From positions 103,246,046 through 103,310,045 of the forward strand of contig CM041777.1 of assembly GCA_023374045.1 (NCBI GenBank): a DNA stretch of 64,000 nucleotides, read 5' to 3'. A program made the translations under genes and the position numbers. The notes below the pieces were generated by a model. The model saw only the letters and a program-made list of their open reading frames with translations. It was not told the DNA's origin and searched no databases. This DNA comes from Limonium bicolor (Eukaryota; Streptophyta; Magnoliopsida; Caryophyllales; Plumbaginaceae). This document shows, in pieces, positions 1 to 12,435 of the stretch; position 1 is the first letter of the stretch, and every line of letters begins with the position of its first letter.

Positions 1-1029
1 ACAGGACGGCACGTGGCCTAACATCACCAACCAAAGCAAGTTAAGAATCAGCCTATGCACGAGCTTAGCCACTTTGTTGAGGACAAGGGAAAAATGGCTC
101 CTAGAATCTAGCAAAGATATAGATCGGTTGTTATAAGTCTAATGAACTTATGTGTATAAATATGATGTATAATATCACATACAAAACGTACGAGGTCACA
201 CATACGAAGAGAGATAACGAAGAGCATGTGTGAGCAAGACTGAGTGTATCTGAGTGTGTGTAAGGACTAGGAAGTTAGTGAGCTTGGTAGTACTGGGTTG
301 TTAAGTTAATACTGTGAGTATTTAGTAGACTGAACAGTCGGGGACGGTTAGGGAATCGTAGGCCTGCTGTCAAGAAGGGTAGAGAACTTTAGTGAATTTC
401 TAGGGTGTAAATTCTCAATCGAAATGGAATTTCCAGTTTGAGTTTATCATGTTCTTCCCTAAACTATCAAGTTGTTTATTCAGCACAAATGACACGTCCA
501 TGACAGGTCGAGGACGTATCTGGAAGAGGTTTCTAGTTTCACTAACCACCTTTAAACCCAAATTTGTCTTTAATCCTCAACCAAAAACCTCCTAAATTTG
601 TAGGTATTTTCCCCCAACTTTTTGAGATGTTTTCCAGCAATATAACAGACCATTAATAGCATATTTATATATCAAACATAGTACCATAAAGTCCTTAACT
701 CTTAAGAACCTTAGAACACCAAAAATGCTTATAAACTTAACTTAACTTGTGGCCATAATACAAGACATAAAATAAAATCTGAATAAGCACAAAATAGTCA
801 TAAAATAACATTTACTCTTGGCCACATAAAACCTCATACTGCACAAGGCTTATAATTTGCATAAACCACTCAAACTTGATTTAAGGTGACATCTAAGTCC
901 TTAAGTCCTTGGTAGACATAACCAATTGAGTTAGTATGATTTTATGTCTGAAATTAGGTCACCATATACCATTTTTCTCCAGCATCTGCGTCTTTAATTA
1001 GTTCCCAAGATTAAACAACTTAAAACATT
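1..1029. other. Non-coding flank, retroelement-like
   Basis: No open frame of useful length was recognised. Around 152-164 there is a TATA-like stretch (tgtataaatatga), followed by repeated 'gtgtg/gagtg' stretches, a layout often seen in the U3/R part of a plant LTR. No primer-binding site or second LTR was found nearby, so the LTR reading is only a guess. From about 550 to 1029 the sequence is AT-rich with no structure I could name. Confidence 0.3.
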
Positions 1030-1600
1030 AAAATGAGCTTTAAGGTAGAACTTACCCTTTTATGCTCCAATGTTTTGATTTCTCACTTAAACTTTCGGCC
1101 CTATAAACATATAAGGGTGTAGTTTAGATTTTTGAACAGATCTAAAGCTTAAATGACTGATTAAAACTCTAAATTCTTAGGGCTATACTTACCCTTTTCT
1201 TAAGGTAGATTTTTGACTTGTTTCTCCTTTGATCTTTGGCCACCACACAAGGCTTTGTTAGGAAGTATTTTCGGCCATGTATATAAGAAGAAGAAAAAGT
1301 ATATTTAGGGTTTTTATACACCTCAACACAATCAAAGGAAAGCTTAAGGCTTAAAACACCAAAATGTGCATTAAGGAGTAAGATTTTTACCTTGAAGCTC
1401 CAAGTGAGATTTTTGCCCAAAATTTTGGCCAACTATAGATAATTAAGCCATTGGTTAGGTCTTGTGCAGATACACATAAAACATAGCTTAAGAACCTAAA
1501 ACCCTAAATTATGACCTACCCTTGAAGTATTCTTTTGAGTGTTGTTTCTCCTTAGATTTTCGGCCAACAAGAGGAGTAGAAGGAGCTTCATATTATATGA
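1030..1600. repeat. Four diverged direct repeats (about 110-190 bp apart)
   Basis: A block starting with 'ttaccctt' or a close variant and ending with 'ttttcggcca' or 'tttggcca' recurs. The starts lie near 1052, 1189, 1388 and 1514, and the 'ggcc' ends near 1095, 1233, 1423 and 1558. Between them lies a shared 'ttgtttctcctt' or 'ctccaa' segment. The copies are too diverged for a simple recent expansion. Such arrays are common in the untranslated parts of plant LTR retrotransposons, but the parent element was not identified. Confidence 0.5.
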
Positions 1601-2636
1601 GAAAATATAAAGAAAATGAGTATAATCAAGGGTTGGATTCGGCCATATATTGGTCAAAGGAAAAGATGGAAGCTTATAGCACATTTTTATACTTAAATTT
1701 GTAGAAACTTAGCTAGCCTTCCTCCATGCGTGAGTGCCAAATTCACCACTTCAAAATGTGTAAGAATTTCATATTTTGCTCAAGAAGAAGTTGGATCATG
1801 TTCTCCTTGCCTTGTTGATGGAGAAAGTAGAAACATTCAAGAGAAAGGGTGTTAGGAATTTCATCCACCATTCATGTGTTCTTGAAGAAAACTAGAGGTT
1901 GAAGATGAAGATCTTAAGGATGAAGAAGAGCTTATGGACGTCCAAGGAGAGAGGAGGAGGGTGAGAGTTGCTTTGTTTAAGTCATTCAAGTGTAAGGAAG
2001 TAAAGTATGACTTATGAGTCATAAAGCATTCTCCTTCCAATTAAGTAAAGTTTGATGAGTCCTAATGTACTATTCACTATGTGGCCACCTCATTTAGATA
2101 TTTTGGAGGAGTTACCTTTGTATTTATGAGTCTTATAGTATTATGGTCTTACATGTTGTACAATTAGACTAGTTTCATGTGTTAGATTGTAACATGTGTA
2201 GTTACCTTGTTCTAAGGTGTTTTTTGTTGAGTATCCTTGTGTTTTTGGTATACTTTCACTATCATTGTGATTATATAAAGTATGCTACATAATTATCTCA
2301 TGTTATTTGTGCTCTTAAATCATGTAATGATATATTACATGTTACATCAACTTTTTTAGTTGATTTCTCCTTATAATCACTCTCTTTAGTTCAATATTTT
2401 ATGTAAGGTTTAATAACATTTTTGGGCTTTATGTATTTTTTATGTAAATACATTTGGAGATTATATAATTCTTTAATCACTTTAGAGCTTATTAGCCTTT
2501 CTAATTCAATTATTAGTCCTTAATCATGTGTATAAACCTTATGGGTATTTCAATTCAGCTCAGAATATATTTACCCTCACCATCGCTGAGTAAACAAGTG
2601 TAGACTATCAGCTCACACTTGTGAAGTCAAGGTACG
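1601..2636. other. AT-rich non-coding flank of the tandem LTR array
   Basis: No gene is supported here. The end of this stretch, up to 'ggtacg' at 2631-2636, is the left flank of the first LTR. A segment with 'gggtatttca' near 2544 resembles a segment just right of the array (near 26760), so both flanks may come from one older repeat. No matching 5-bp target duplication was found at the two edges of the array. Confidence 0.4.
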
Positions 2637-5600
2637 TGTAACACCCCTACTATTAATTCAATCATTACCGTCCAATCTCATCGTGCTTCCCGAGTCACGC
2701 AGCGGATACATACTTACATACATCGGGTGATACAATGCCGTTAGTCACCCACGTGACTAACAAGGCTACTACTTCTACATACAGCATCGGTCTGATGGAC
2801 CGGAATATCCGAGTACTACTTAATACAATACATACTCTCATTACGTACTGATTACTATAATACTCCATTCGATACATTACTCCATTAAATACCGTACTCC
2901 ATTCAATATAATACTTCACAACTCCGTACAAGATAATACACTACGCATACCGAGTTTACTAGGTTCCAAAATCAATACAGTACTTCTCCAAATTCATACA
3001 CACTTACTAGGATTCAATCTGCTACCCATTCCTCACAAACTAGATACTTCTAATTACAAGGCGCGCCACTGGTCTCTTACCTTGACCGTATTCGCTCCGG
3101 GTACCTGCACACTAAAAATGGTCCCCCGAGGGGGTCAGCTTACGCTGAATATGATAACCGCATACCCCGCGTACTAGCGAGGGTACGCCGACCATTTGGT
3201 CGAATACATGCAATTCATTTTGCAATACATACATTCATACATACATACATACATGCTTTCATTCACGATACTGCAATACTGCACAAGATATACATACATA
3301 CGTACAGTACCATACATGCTTGGAGGACAATACGAGTCAACCAATACTTACTTACCATCTTCCAGAATACACATACACAGTACATACTCAATACGCAATA
3401 CGGATATACAATTCTCCAATACATACAAAGGTCCAGTTAGCTTTACTGCACACCCGGGTTAATCGGGTGATCGGTACTCTTTTACCTCCGGTCAATGACT
3501 TACAATAGTCAAGACCAATACACATACGATACTTACTTCTTACATACTTTACTTCCAGTTAAGTCGGTATGACCTCCGGGCAGGGATTACTACATCCCAC
3601 CACCGGGCTTTAAGGTGGCCCACTAATCCAGGATGCTACCCATTCAAGGGAATTGGTCCATGGAAAAGATTACAGCCAGGATTCGGATCCAACCTCTTGT
3701 GTTTCCTTATCCTCACGCGTGGCCGAAACTATATCGGACTTCTACTCATTACTCAAGTTAGGAGTTAGAAGGTTAGGAATTAGTAGAAGTCAATACTCCA
3801 TTTCCATACATACATACAATACTCAAGTACACGATACCTACACATACTTCTCAATTCCATTCATTCATTTCATGAATTATACAAACTAATTGTTCAAGAA
3901 GATACAACAAGAACAAAATAGTTCAGACACAGTTAAGTGCAGTATAAGTCCGATTCGTGCATTTATCTTATTGGTGATCACATAAGCACACAAATCGGGG
4001 TAACCAGGTTAGGATACAGAGCATGAAGAAATCATACCGTTCACCGTTGTATCCGCACTACCGGCTCCTTCGAGGATCAACTATTGGATTCCTATACATA
4101 CATGAAGTAGTATGATCAATGATCTATTATTGATCTACTTACTCCTTCATTGATACTTTCAATGTATTCTTACTACTTCATTACTTTCTTACTTGGTTAT
4201 AAAACCATTCTTCCTTTACTACTTCATAACTTACTTCCTTACACGTTTACTTACTTTCTTACCATTATTACTTCATTAATGGTGTATTACTACTTTTATA
4301 TGCATACCGGTGTATAGGCATATACCTACACGTATATATGATTACTATAGTCATATTATAGAAACATTTTTTTTTGTAAGTGTTTGGGCCGTCCGACCCA
4401 ACCCTGGGTCGGACCATTCCAGTAGGTTTCTGTCCTCTGAAATTACTCCCGTCCGACCCAGCACTGTTCCGTCCGACCCATACACCTCTGGGTCGGACCA
4501 TTCCAGAAGGTTTAAATTCTGTGACTTAGCTCCGTCCGACCCACCGTCCGACCCAGGCTCTGGGTCGGACGAAGTCAGAAACTTCGCCATTTAGAAAATT
4601 TGCCCGTCCGACCCACGTCCGACTCACGGCCCTGGGTCGGACCATTCCAGAAAGAATTACCGTCGTTTCACAAGGCCCGTCCGACCCACGTCCGACTCAC
4701 GACTCTGGGTCGGACGGTTCCAGAAACTTTATTTTCGTTACTCAGGCCTTGTCCGACCTAGAGTCCGATCCAGCTGTGGGTCACAGTAGCAGAAACTTGC
4801 TACAGGCCTTGTTTTCTTTTCCCAATTTCACCCATTGCTTCCCTATTCTTCCTACATGCATCCTAACATGTTATAGCACCAATTAGGCCATCTAAATCAT
4901 GTTATTTCACTCCCTAATCCATTATACAATTCTATACTACTTATACACCATTTGTCAAGTTTCAACCCAACACCTACATTACTTTTCTTCACACTAATGC
5001 TACAGATTTTTCAATCTAACCTTTATCCTTCAATACTTTTACTACCAATACCACTACTAACATCCTCATTACATTATCTTCCACTCAATCCTTCCCATTA
5101 TCTAGCTCCTTTCAAAATCTGTTACAAGGTGGTTTACTTCCCTCTTTAGGCTCTCCAAGCACACCTAGTTTCTCCTAGTTCCTCCTATGCACTATACTAC
5201 TTCTTGCTACAGATTTTACACTTCCCCATATTCATACCACAAGTACCAATCCATAGTTACTAAATATCTCCACTAACTTCAATACACACCTTGGTTCTCC
5301 CATTCACCAAGTCATCCATAATTGTACATATTCCTACCAAAATTTTGCCATAGCTCATCTACTTTTCTTACTTAGCCACACATACACCTTCTTACCACAT
5401 TCATGCCTATTCTAGCCACACCCATACAAGGGTCCTACCAGCACACATACAAAATCCCAATACACCAATTTTTCCTCAATCCAAAATACAATACTCATGT
5501 ACAATTATTTGGCTCTAAGGCCTACAATCCACATACTTGCTCTTTAAATACTCAAACTGCACAATTCTCACAACCTGTTTACACAATACACTATACTCAC

Positions 5601-7073
5601 ATATTATCACTACTACAACAACAACAAAATTCCTGCACACTTACACATTCAATACCCCATGTTGTCCCAAGTTTTAAACTTCATTTAAATTACTTCAAAA
5701 CCGTTACATTATCCATTCTCAATACACTACCACATTGCTACTACTTATTACTCAATTCCATTACTCATTTCTCTACTAAAAACTGTTACAATACATACAC
5801 AAACTAACACAAGGTGAGAGTGTTTTACCTTGTTTTGTTAGTTCCTCTTTCCTTCCTTTCCTTCTTTCTTTCTTTCTTGTCCTCGGTTCCAATGGGGTTC
5901 ACACACAAATGCTACAGCCCATAGCAATATACGCAACTACTTAGAACCTATCTTCATCAATTTAGGGTTTATGCTTGTTTGAGATTTAGAATGAAGCATT
6001 ACCTTCCAATGAATGGATGGAGTGGTGGACGGTGACCAAAGCAAGATTCCAACACCCAAAAATGGAGCCAAAATCGGCTAGAGTAAAAGACACCAACAAG
6101 GTTTAGTTGCATTTTCGTTTTGCCCTTAAGGCCTAGAAAAAGATGAGTTTTCAAGAATGTTTTTACCTCAAAATGATCAGGAGGTGAAGGTGCTTCTAAT
6201 GGTGGACTTGAACCTTCAAATGGAGAATACCCACCGAAATGAAAGTTGAGCTTTTGGATTTTTGAAAGGATGAAAACGTTCTCCTTTGCAAGGGTGTTGC
6301 AATGGTATAATTTTTGTTGGATTTGGAGAAGGTTTGAGTACTCAAAGAGAGGAGAGAAGGAGGAAGTTGAGTTGGTTTCTTCCTTTCTCCATGGCTGTCG
6401 CAGGTGCAAAGAGGGAGTTCAGAAAATAGAGAAAGAGAGGAAGGAGGGTACGTGAGAGGAGGAGGAGAAAGTGAGGAGAGAGACTATTTTTTTTTCTTTT
6501 ATTTACTTTGCTTGTCTTTTAGCACATAAGAGAAAATAAAGAGAGGGGGAGGCTAATAAAGATCGGCCCACATGTGCACACACACTCACATTTTTATTTT
6601 TATTTGCAAAGTGGACACACTTAGTTTGTTTATTTGCATTCTCACCCCATGACTTACCGGTTGTTACAGTTTTTACTAACCGGTACCCGTTTTCCGGAAT
6701 TTTCTCGTTTAATTAATTTTGTTGGTTCTAAAGCTTCACTAATATTCACTAATGATTATTTAGTTGACCAAAACTATTACGAGTCTATTTGACCCGCTTA
6801 AAGTCGCGTTTTCCCGGTTTCCTCGAAAAACGCGCTTTAAGGTTCGTTTACGCTTTTAATACATTATTTGGATCCGTTTTCTTCGGGAGTTGTTCCCATA
6901 TATTATTTAGGTCTTATTAAACCTTTAGAATCCATATAATACGCTAACCGAGGTCTCATGCCTCCCATGGTTATTTAACGCTTATTTAGTGTTCTCCGCT
7001 TTTAAGGCGTTTATTTATTTCTTTTGGATTTATTTTTCCTTACCAATATTACTCTAGCATTATTAGGCTCTCA
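2637..7073 (-). repeat. LTR 1 (3' LTR of element 1)
   Basis: About 4,437 bp, bounded by TG at 2637 and CA at 7073 on the plus strand. Its right edge was placed where the third copy diverges from the other two. It contains, left to right, a run of small hairpins (3110-3205, for example ccccc-ga-ggggg at 3123-3134 and cgacca-tt-tggtcg at 3189-3202), a catac microsatellite near 3230-3255, the GTCCGACCCA minisatellite, a G-poor stretch of about 1 kb (4850-5800), a pyrimidine microsatellite near 5850-5880, and a CG-containing segment near 6800-6990 that should be part of U3. Short frames within it are not kept between copies and are not called as genes. Confidence 0.75.
4391..4800. repeat. Stem-loop minisatellite in LTR 1
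   Basis: Six units of roughly 65-70 bp. Each carries one or two direct copies of gtccgaccca, then one inverted copy tgggtcggac, then a spacer ending in ccagaaa or similar. Each unit can fold into a 10-bp perfect stem. In this copy the first unit has only one direct 10-mer, and the last unit's inverted copy is damaged (tgggtcac at 4776-4783). Confidence 0.9.
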
Positions 7074-10000
7074 AATTCCAATTTATATTCATTACTTCTA
7101 TCCTATGTGATTCTTGTGACCACTTAAGGGGAGCTTCAAGAATCGTTCAACCCAGATGTGATCAGCATCAGTGTTGCACTATCTTTCCACCCCAATTCGT
7201 GTTCGGTTTCACTCGATCTGATCAGGATCAAGTTCGACTTCCCACATCAGTTTCAAACAAACGGATAGTTGATTATTTCAATTTTCTATCTTTTTACTCT
7301 CTAGTCGTGATTACAATTTCACACATCTCCAAAGGATGGAATTCAGTCCATCAATCATCCTCACTCTACTTCCAAATACTTGCTTCAAGATTCAATACCT
7401 ACATACTCATTTCATCGTCTGTTACTACTTCCATTCACTACTCTCTTTCATCTCAAATATTCTAGCTAAGGACTACAGTACTTAGGAAATTGGTTGTCCT
7501 CGATTTACTTCCAATAACATACTTACGAATACACTACTCATGGTTACAATCCTTTACTACTCATAGTCAATCCGTACTACTTCTTTAAAAATACAATACT
7601 TGTGGAGCTCCGTCCACTACTCATTCCATTGTTTCAAGACAATCACCTAGGGAACTCAATTTCCTCTAGGTTATACATCGGTTTTATACCGACTCATGCA
7701 TCGTAATACCATGTCTAACTTCAGATAGGCACACACTACAGGGATTATCGTTTCCCCAAGAGTTACTATGCTCCTCTTTACTAATACTTCTACACTGTGG
7801 TTACAAGATGGGTATATTCGTCCTATGGTATTCGCATCTCTTGTGCCCAATTACCACAGTTACAATATGAATGAATACGTATGTTTATCTAACATAAGTA
7901 CCAATCATTAAATCAATTCTCATTTGTGCTATGCACATTATAGTTTTATGTGTTTTATTTATAAAACTTGTATTAAGCGGTTTTCGCTCTACCCCCCTTA
8001 AAAGGGATTACGCCCACGTAATCTACCATATGTTACTATTAAACATTGGTTACTTGATTTGGGCAATCTGAAGCGTTTAGCTTCATTACGATATGTTATA
8101 CAATATGCTCTGGTCAAAGGGTCTTAACCATACCAATGGTTTGGTCTTTGCACCGAGGATTCGTACATGAGTTTATTTAACTCCTAATTAATTTAGTTCT
8201 AGCCTATTAGGCTTCAAGGCATTAATAGCCATTCTTTCGTACTTACTAGGTGTATCACATTTTTACTTAGTTAGGGCCCACTAGCTTCTGCTGCGCGACC
8301 CTGATAACTTGGGTTACTCACCCTTCATGTTATCCTTAATGTGCTATACATCACCTTTCTATCCCTCTATTATGGGAATAAGGTTTACTACAGTATGGTA
8401 TTGTTTTACCGCTGTTTGAACTCAATGAGTTTTAGATCCAGCTTTCTGGTAATCTATTATACATATTATTCGTACTCCCACGATTATCCACTAAGTCCCT
8501 CCGACTTGTTGTCGGGCGAGGTTAAGTCACTACCTAGTTGCAGTGCCTTGTTGTCACTAGCTTCTGAATAATACCAGTTCTTCTGGTTCAGTACAAGTGT
8601 TCTTTGCTTGTATGACCTTGCATTCTCAATGCGTCGGTCTGAGTGACTTTCTTCAGTCTTCTTTCCCCTTTCATTCCAATGGAATTCACATCTTGTGATT
8701 GTTAGTGTGCTTACTCTTTTCGTGCTTCTTTGGCCTTAGGCCGCACGGTTTGTTGCTAAGCTTGATTGACTGGCTTATGCCATGTTGTTGGTGAAAGAAG
8801 AGTTTACTACGGTTTACATTTCCATATTCCTAGCTATCGCATTAGATTATTACAGCGCGAGTGCAATACCAAAACACTCAGTCATACAGAGTGCAGAGGC
8901 GTAAACGCTTGGCAGTAAATCACTTATGTGATAGGGATGAATATTTCTGCTTGTCATCTCGTACTTATACTTCGTGTCATTGTCCAACTACTTCCTCATA
9001 GCGGTCGCTTGTTGCGCACCGTATCTTACTTACTATACAGCGTCGTTTTTACGGTCTCCGTTATTGTGGTAGCTTACCTTTACTCCTTGCCATTGTCGTT
9101 GGCATCATTTCCTTATGGTGTACAAACATTAGGAGGTTCCTAGTCATATGTATGACGGTTGTCGTAGTATACCGTGATACTATTATCTTCCCCATGTGGA
9201 GATATTTTATTTCGGCTTAGGTTTCATGTGTAGGTTAGCTTACCTCACATTACTTCCTCATTCATATAGTTTTCCAAATAACTTGGTTGGCCAAGGATGA
9301 AGTGGTTTATCAGGTTACAAGCTCTCTTGAGCGCCGGTCATTCATGGTGTGCAATGTGCACACTCATTGATTGTTTTTGACAATTACTGTCTCATAGTGC
9401 TGAGCATTGATCATAGGCTCTAGCTATGCGGTTTTACTTTTGCATATACATTACCGGGACATCCCAAGAAGCTTCAAGGGTTTTCTGGTCCTGTTCTCTA
9501 ATTAAAGAGTGTTCTATCATTGATAGGTGAAAGTTTCGTTAGGGGTGTGTTTCCACTCATGGGTCTCATGACAAGGTTTACCGTGTAAGTATTTATACAA
9601 TGGTTCACCACATGATTGGGTGCATAAGGAGTATACTTACTCCTTCGAGCTTCGATGCTCTTAAGCGATGTGCTTCTACAGTACGGCCTCTTATGGCGTA
9701 GTGGTTTGGAAATCTCATTTCCGTATTCGTTGTCTCTTGGCAATATCTATGCATAGGTTTTGTTTATAGTAGATGGGAGCCTTTTCTAAGGGTTCGCATC
9801 TTCACCACATTGGTGATCTTAGTTAACAAGAGGTGTCTTCCCTCGGGTTTCTCGTAGCGTCCAAGTGTGGACTAGGCCAATGTCGGCATTTATCCCGATT
9901 TCTGTGCCCCTGTGTTATCATTGCTACAGGAGGCATGAAGGTAGTTAAAGCTTGTCAACTGCATACTAGACTGATGCTCTAGTGACAGTGACGCTGAGTT

Positions 10001-12435
10001 GACCATTACTCCAAGCCACTCAAGAGGTTGAGTTTGAATTGATGGTCCAGTTGTTGATTTCTTGTCATATGGGATAATATTTCTTGCGAGTCCTATTAGT
10101 AATGGTGCGGGTTTTGCCACTGTTTGGGTTCACACAACGTAGTTGGTTGGTGGCTTTTAAGCCTTACTGCTGCAAGCTATGCTCTTTGCAAGCTGCTTAT
10201 GCATGTTTCTACCCCATGTATACTCCGTAAGTTGGAGGTATTACTAGGCTCCATGGTAAGTCGTGACATCACGCTTCCGTTCATAGGAGACCCTTTAGGC
10301 AAGCTGATGCTAGGGTATTTCCTGTTAAGTGAAATCCCTTCGGTGTTCTAACCGAATGTTTGTTCTAGCTTCCGTGCTCTTACCAAGACACTTGTTCAAC
10401 TGTTGTTATCACAGACACCCTTCAAGGATTGCTCCTGGGTGCCGTTGGATCACGCCGTTACATCCGGCTGATGGTTATGACATGTGTTGTCCTATATACC
10501 GTCTTATGGTGTTGTATTAAGCTATTCCCTTTAGGTTTATAACGTCTGCCGTCGTTGAGTAGACCGTATATACTTGCTCCTAGCGCTTGAGACTAGGTTT
10601 AATATTCCCCTCGATGATAGATTTTACTTCATGGTAATCTCGTGATTGCTCTTGGGCGTTCTATCCCATTTGCCGAGCATTATAGTGTTCATGTTTTAGG
10701 CAGTGGCCTTACTGTGTTAGGCTGGGTATACCTTCTAGCTGTCATATATTTGCTTGATGTCTTGGAGACATATCCATTGTCCATACCGACTAGTCTGTGC
10801 TCTCTGCACTTCCCAGTCCTTACTCCTTATCTTCAGATGGATTTTCTGTTCCTTTATGCTTAATTGTCTGAGGTGTCCAGTTGTCCTGGTTTGAACTTAC
10901 TGATGGTCCGTAGAACGGAGTCGACTACTTCCCGTGTTTCGTACACCACCTGTGTACATACGTGGGGTACCTTATTGATACGTTACCACTTACCCGACTA
11001 TTTGTCAGGCCCGCAAGCTCCTTCGGAGTGCGGTTGTCCCACATCCCGTAATTGGGTACACTCGTAGTGTTCGTCACACGCCTAGGTGAAGTATTCTGTT
11101 GTCAACCCCTCTTGTATCATTCTATGATACTCACCGTAATTCTGTTGGTTTGGTTTTAAAATCCAAGGTTTAAAGAAGGATTGTGGTTTTGAAAGAAGAA
11201 TTTTGGGTTTTAAAAATTATGGTTCGGTGTTAAAAGAAGTCTCCCATGGCGTAGCCATGTTTGAGGTCTTGACCAAGTCGAGCTTCTCGCTGACCGGTAT
11301 ATTCTAAATACCGTGATCCGGCCGTTGGGCCTTTCTAAGGTTCCATACTTCTAATTGTTAGGCAGTGTGATCCTGTAGTTGTTTCGTTTTGGTCACCGTA
11401 CATTGCTATGCACTTGTGACATGTTAGTGTTCCTTTACATATTCATGTTCTTACTGCACTTGCCGTGGCAAGTGCGCGGTACTGGTGGTTTTGGGTAGTT
11501 CTATACCGATCCCATTCATAATTGGTAATCTTGTTTACTCTTCCTTTGATCTTGTTGATCATTTACTTGGGTTAATCACTCTTCTGAGTAACTCCCCAGT
11601 GAGTCTGACATAGCTGTCATTGATCAGGGTACTTCTCCAATTCTTGGAGCTTCCCCTTTGACTTGGTTGTGTTGTTCCTTGTTGCTTATTCCCACACTTT
11701 GGCTGTGGCTACTGAGCCTGGTTTGGTTTAGGCACTACAGTTTTAGTTATGTCAGGTTATATCTTGTGAATATTCCTGTAGCTGTTTGAGCTATGTTGGC
11801 CAGGTGTAACCTTTTTGGCGTTGTAGTGTTTGAGTCAGTCACTCCAGACTATGTCCTTAGCCAGCTAGCTCACCATTGGTGGTGTTGCTTGGCTATTACT
11901 GTTGTCCCGTAGCCTTGCGTCTCGGGTTTCATTACTGTTCCTGTTTCCATTTCGTTGCACGGTTAGTGCTTCTTTTCCTGTTACTGGTTGTTTAGCTAGT
12001 TCTGCGACTGCTAAGCATGTCGCCCCATGCTGTCGCAAGTTATAGCCTCCTTGTGGTTGGAGTGTTTATACTACCGCTATTGAGTGCGGCTATTGTTGTT
12101 CAACCGGGATTCACTTCCGGGTCTTCCATTACTTGGAATCTACCATACGTCGGTTCTTGTTTACTGTGTGATTGCTTCACAACTGCCAGATCGGGTTTTC
12201 CCCGAGTGTGAGAAAGCTTTTCTTCTCTCTAGCGTCCTTTCCCAAGTTATACAATGGGGTTTGCGGCGGGCGGGACTGGTATTGTAGGCATCCGGTACTC
12301 TCCGGTAGTTCCTAACTAGCATATCTCTAATGCTAACACTCAGCCCTTAGCCCTAAGCTTCTAATTCCTAACTCGGTATTCCTACACTCGGTATTTCCAG
12401 TCATCAGAGCGATACTTCGCTCTGATACCACTTTT
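7074..12435 (-). other. Internal domain 1, non-coding and hairpin-rich
   Basis: About 5,362 bp with no frame resembling retrotransposon proteins; frames rarely pass 75 codons. The striking content is a chain of short perfect inverted repeats. Examples are gattacg-ccca-cgtaatc (8006-8023), ctatca-t-tgatag (9514-9526), ggagta-tact-tactcc (9628-9643), ggaaat-ctc-atttcc (9708-9722), tcacca-cat-tggtga (9802-9816), actcaa-gagg-ttgagt (10018-10033), gtatcat-tct-atgatac (11114-11130), catggc-gta-gccatg (11245-11259) and a 20-bp near-palindrome with 9-bp arms at 11456-11475. The hairpins are present whichever strand is transcribed. A packaging or structural RNA role is an inference. Confidence 0.75.
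12403..12430 (-). promoter_or_regulatory. Primer-binding site inside a hairpin, element 1
   Basis: On the minus strand the 12 bases TGGTATCAGAGC (plus 12419-12430) match the 3' end of plant initiator tRNA-Met and sit 5 bases from the LTR end. After base 12 the match stops. The sequence atcagagcga (12403-12412), loop tact, then tcgctctgat (12417-12426) forms a perfect 10-bp stem that takes in most of the PBS. Confidence 0.85.

Noticed and set aside
5403..5807. Open frame of 134 codons in LTR 1 (179 and 137 codons in the other LTRs)
   Set aside because: The frame ends differ between near-identical copies because of small indels, composition is low-complexity (Thr, His, Tyr, Ser, Leu), and it runs against the element's own strand.
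5999..6409. 136-codon minus-strand frame in the LTR, also at 15792-16202 and 25642-26052
   Set aside because: It is on the element's strand and present three times, but copy 2 has a different N-terminal part after a frameshift, and no domain is recognisable. The repetition is explained by LTR duplication.
10124..10351. Short hydrophobic forward frames in the internal domain
   Set aside because: No family resemblance, disrupted in the second copy, and overlapping the hairpin chain, which explains the sequence pattern better.
12419..12430. tRNA gene suggested by gctctgatacca
   Set aside because: Only the 12-base 3' end is present, next to an LTR. It is a primer-binding site on the minus strand.
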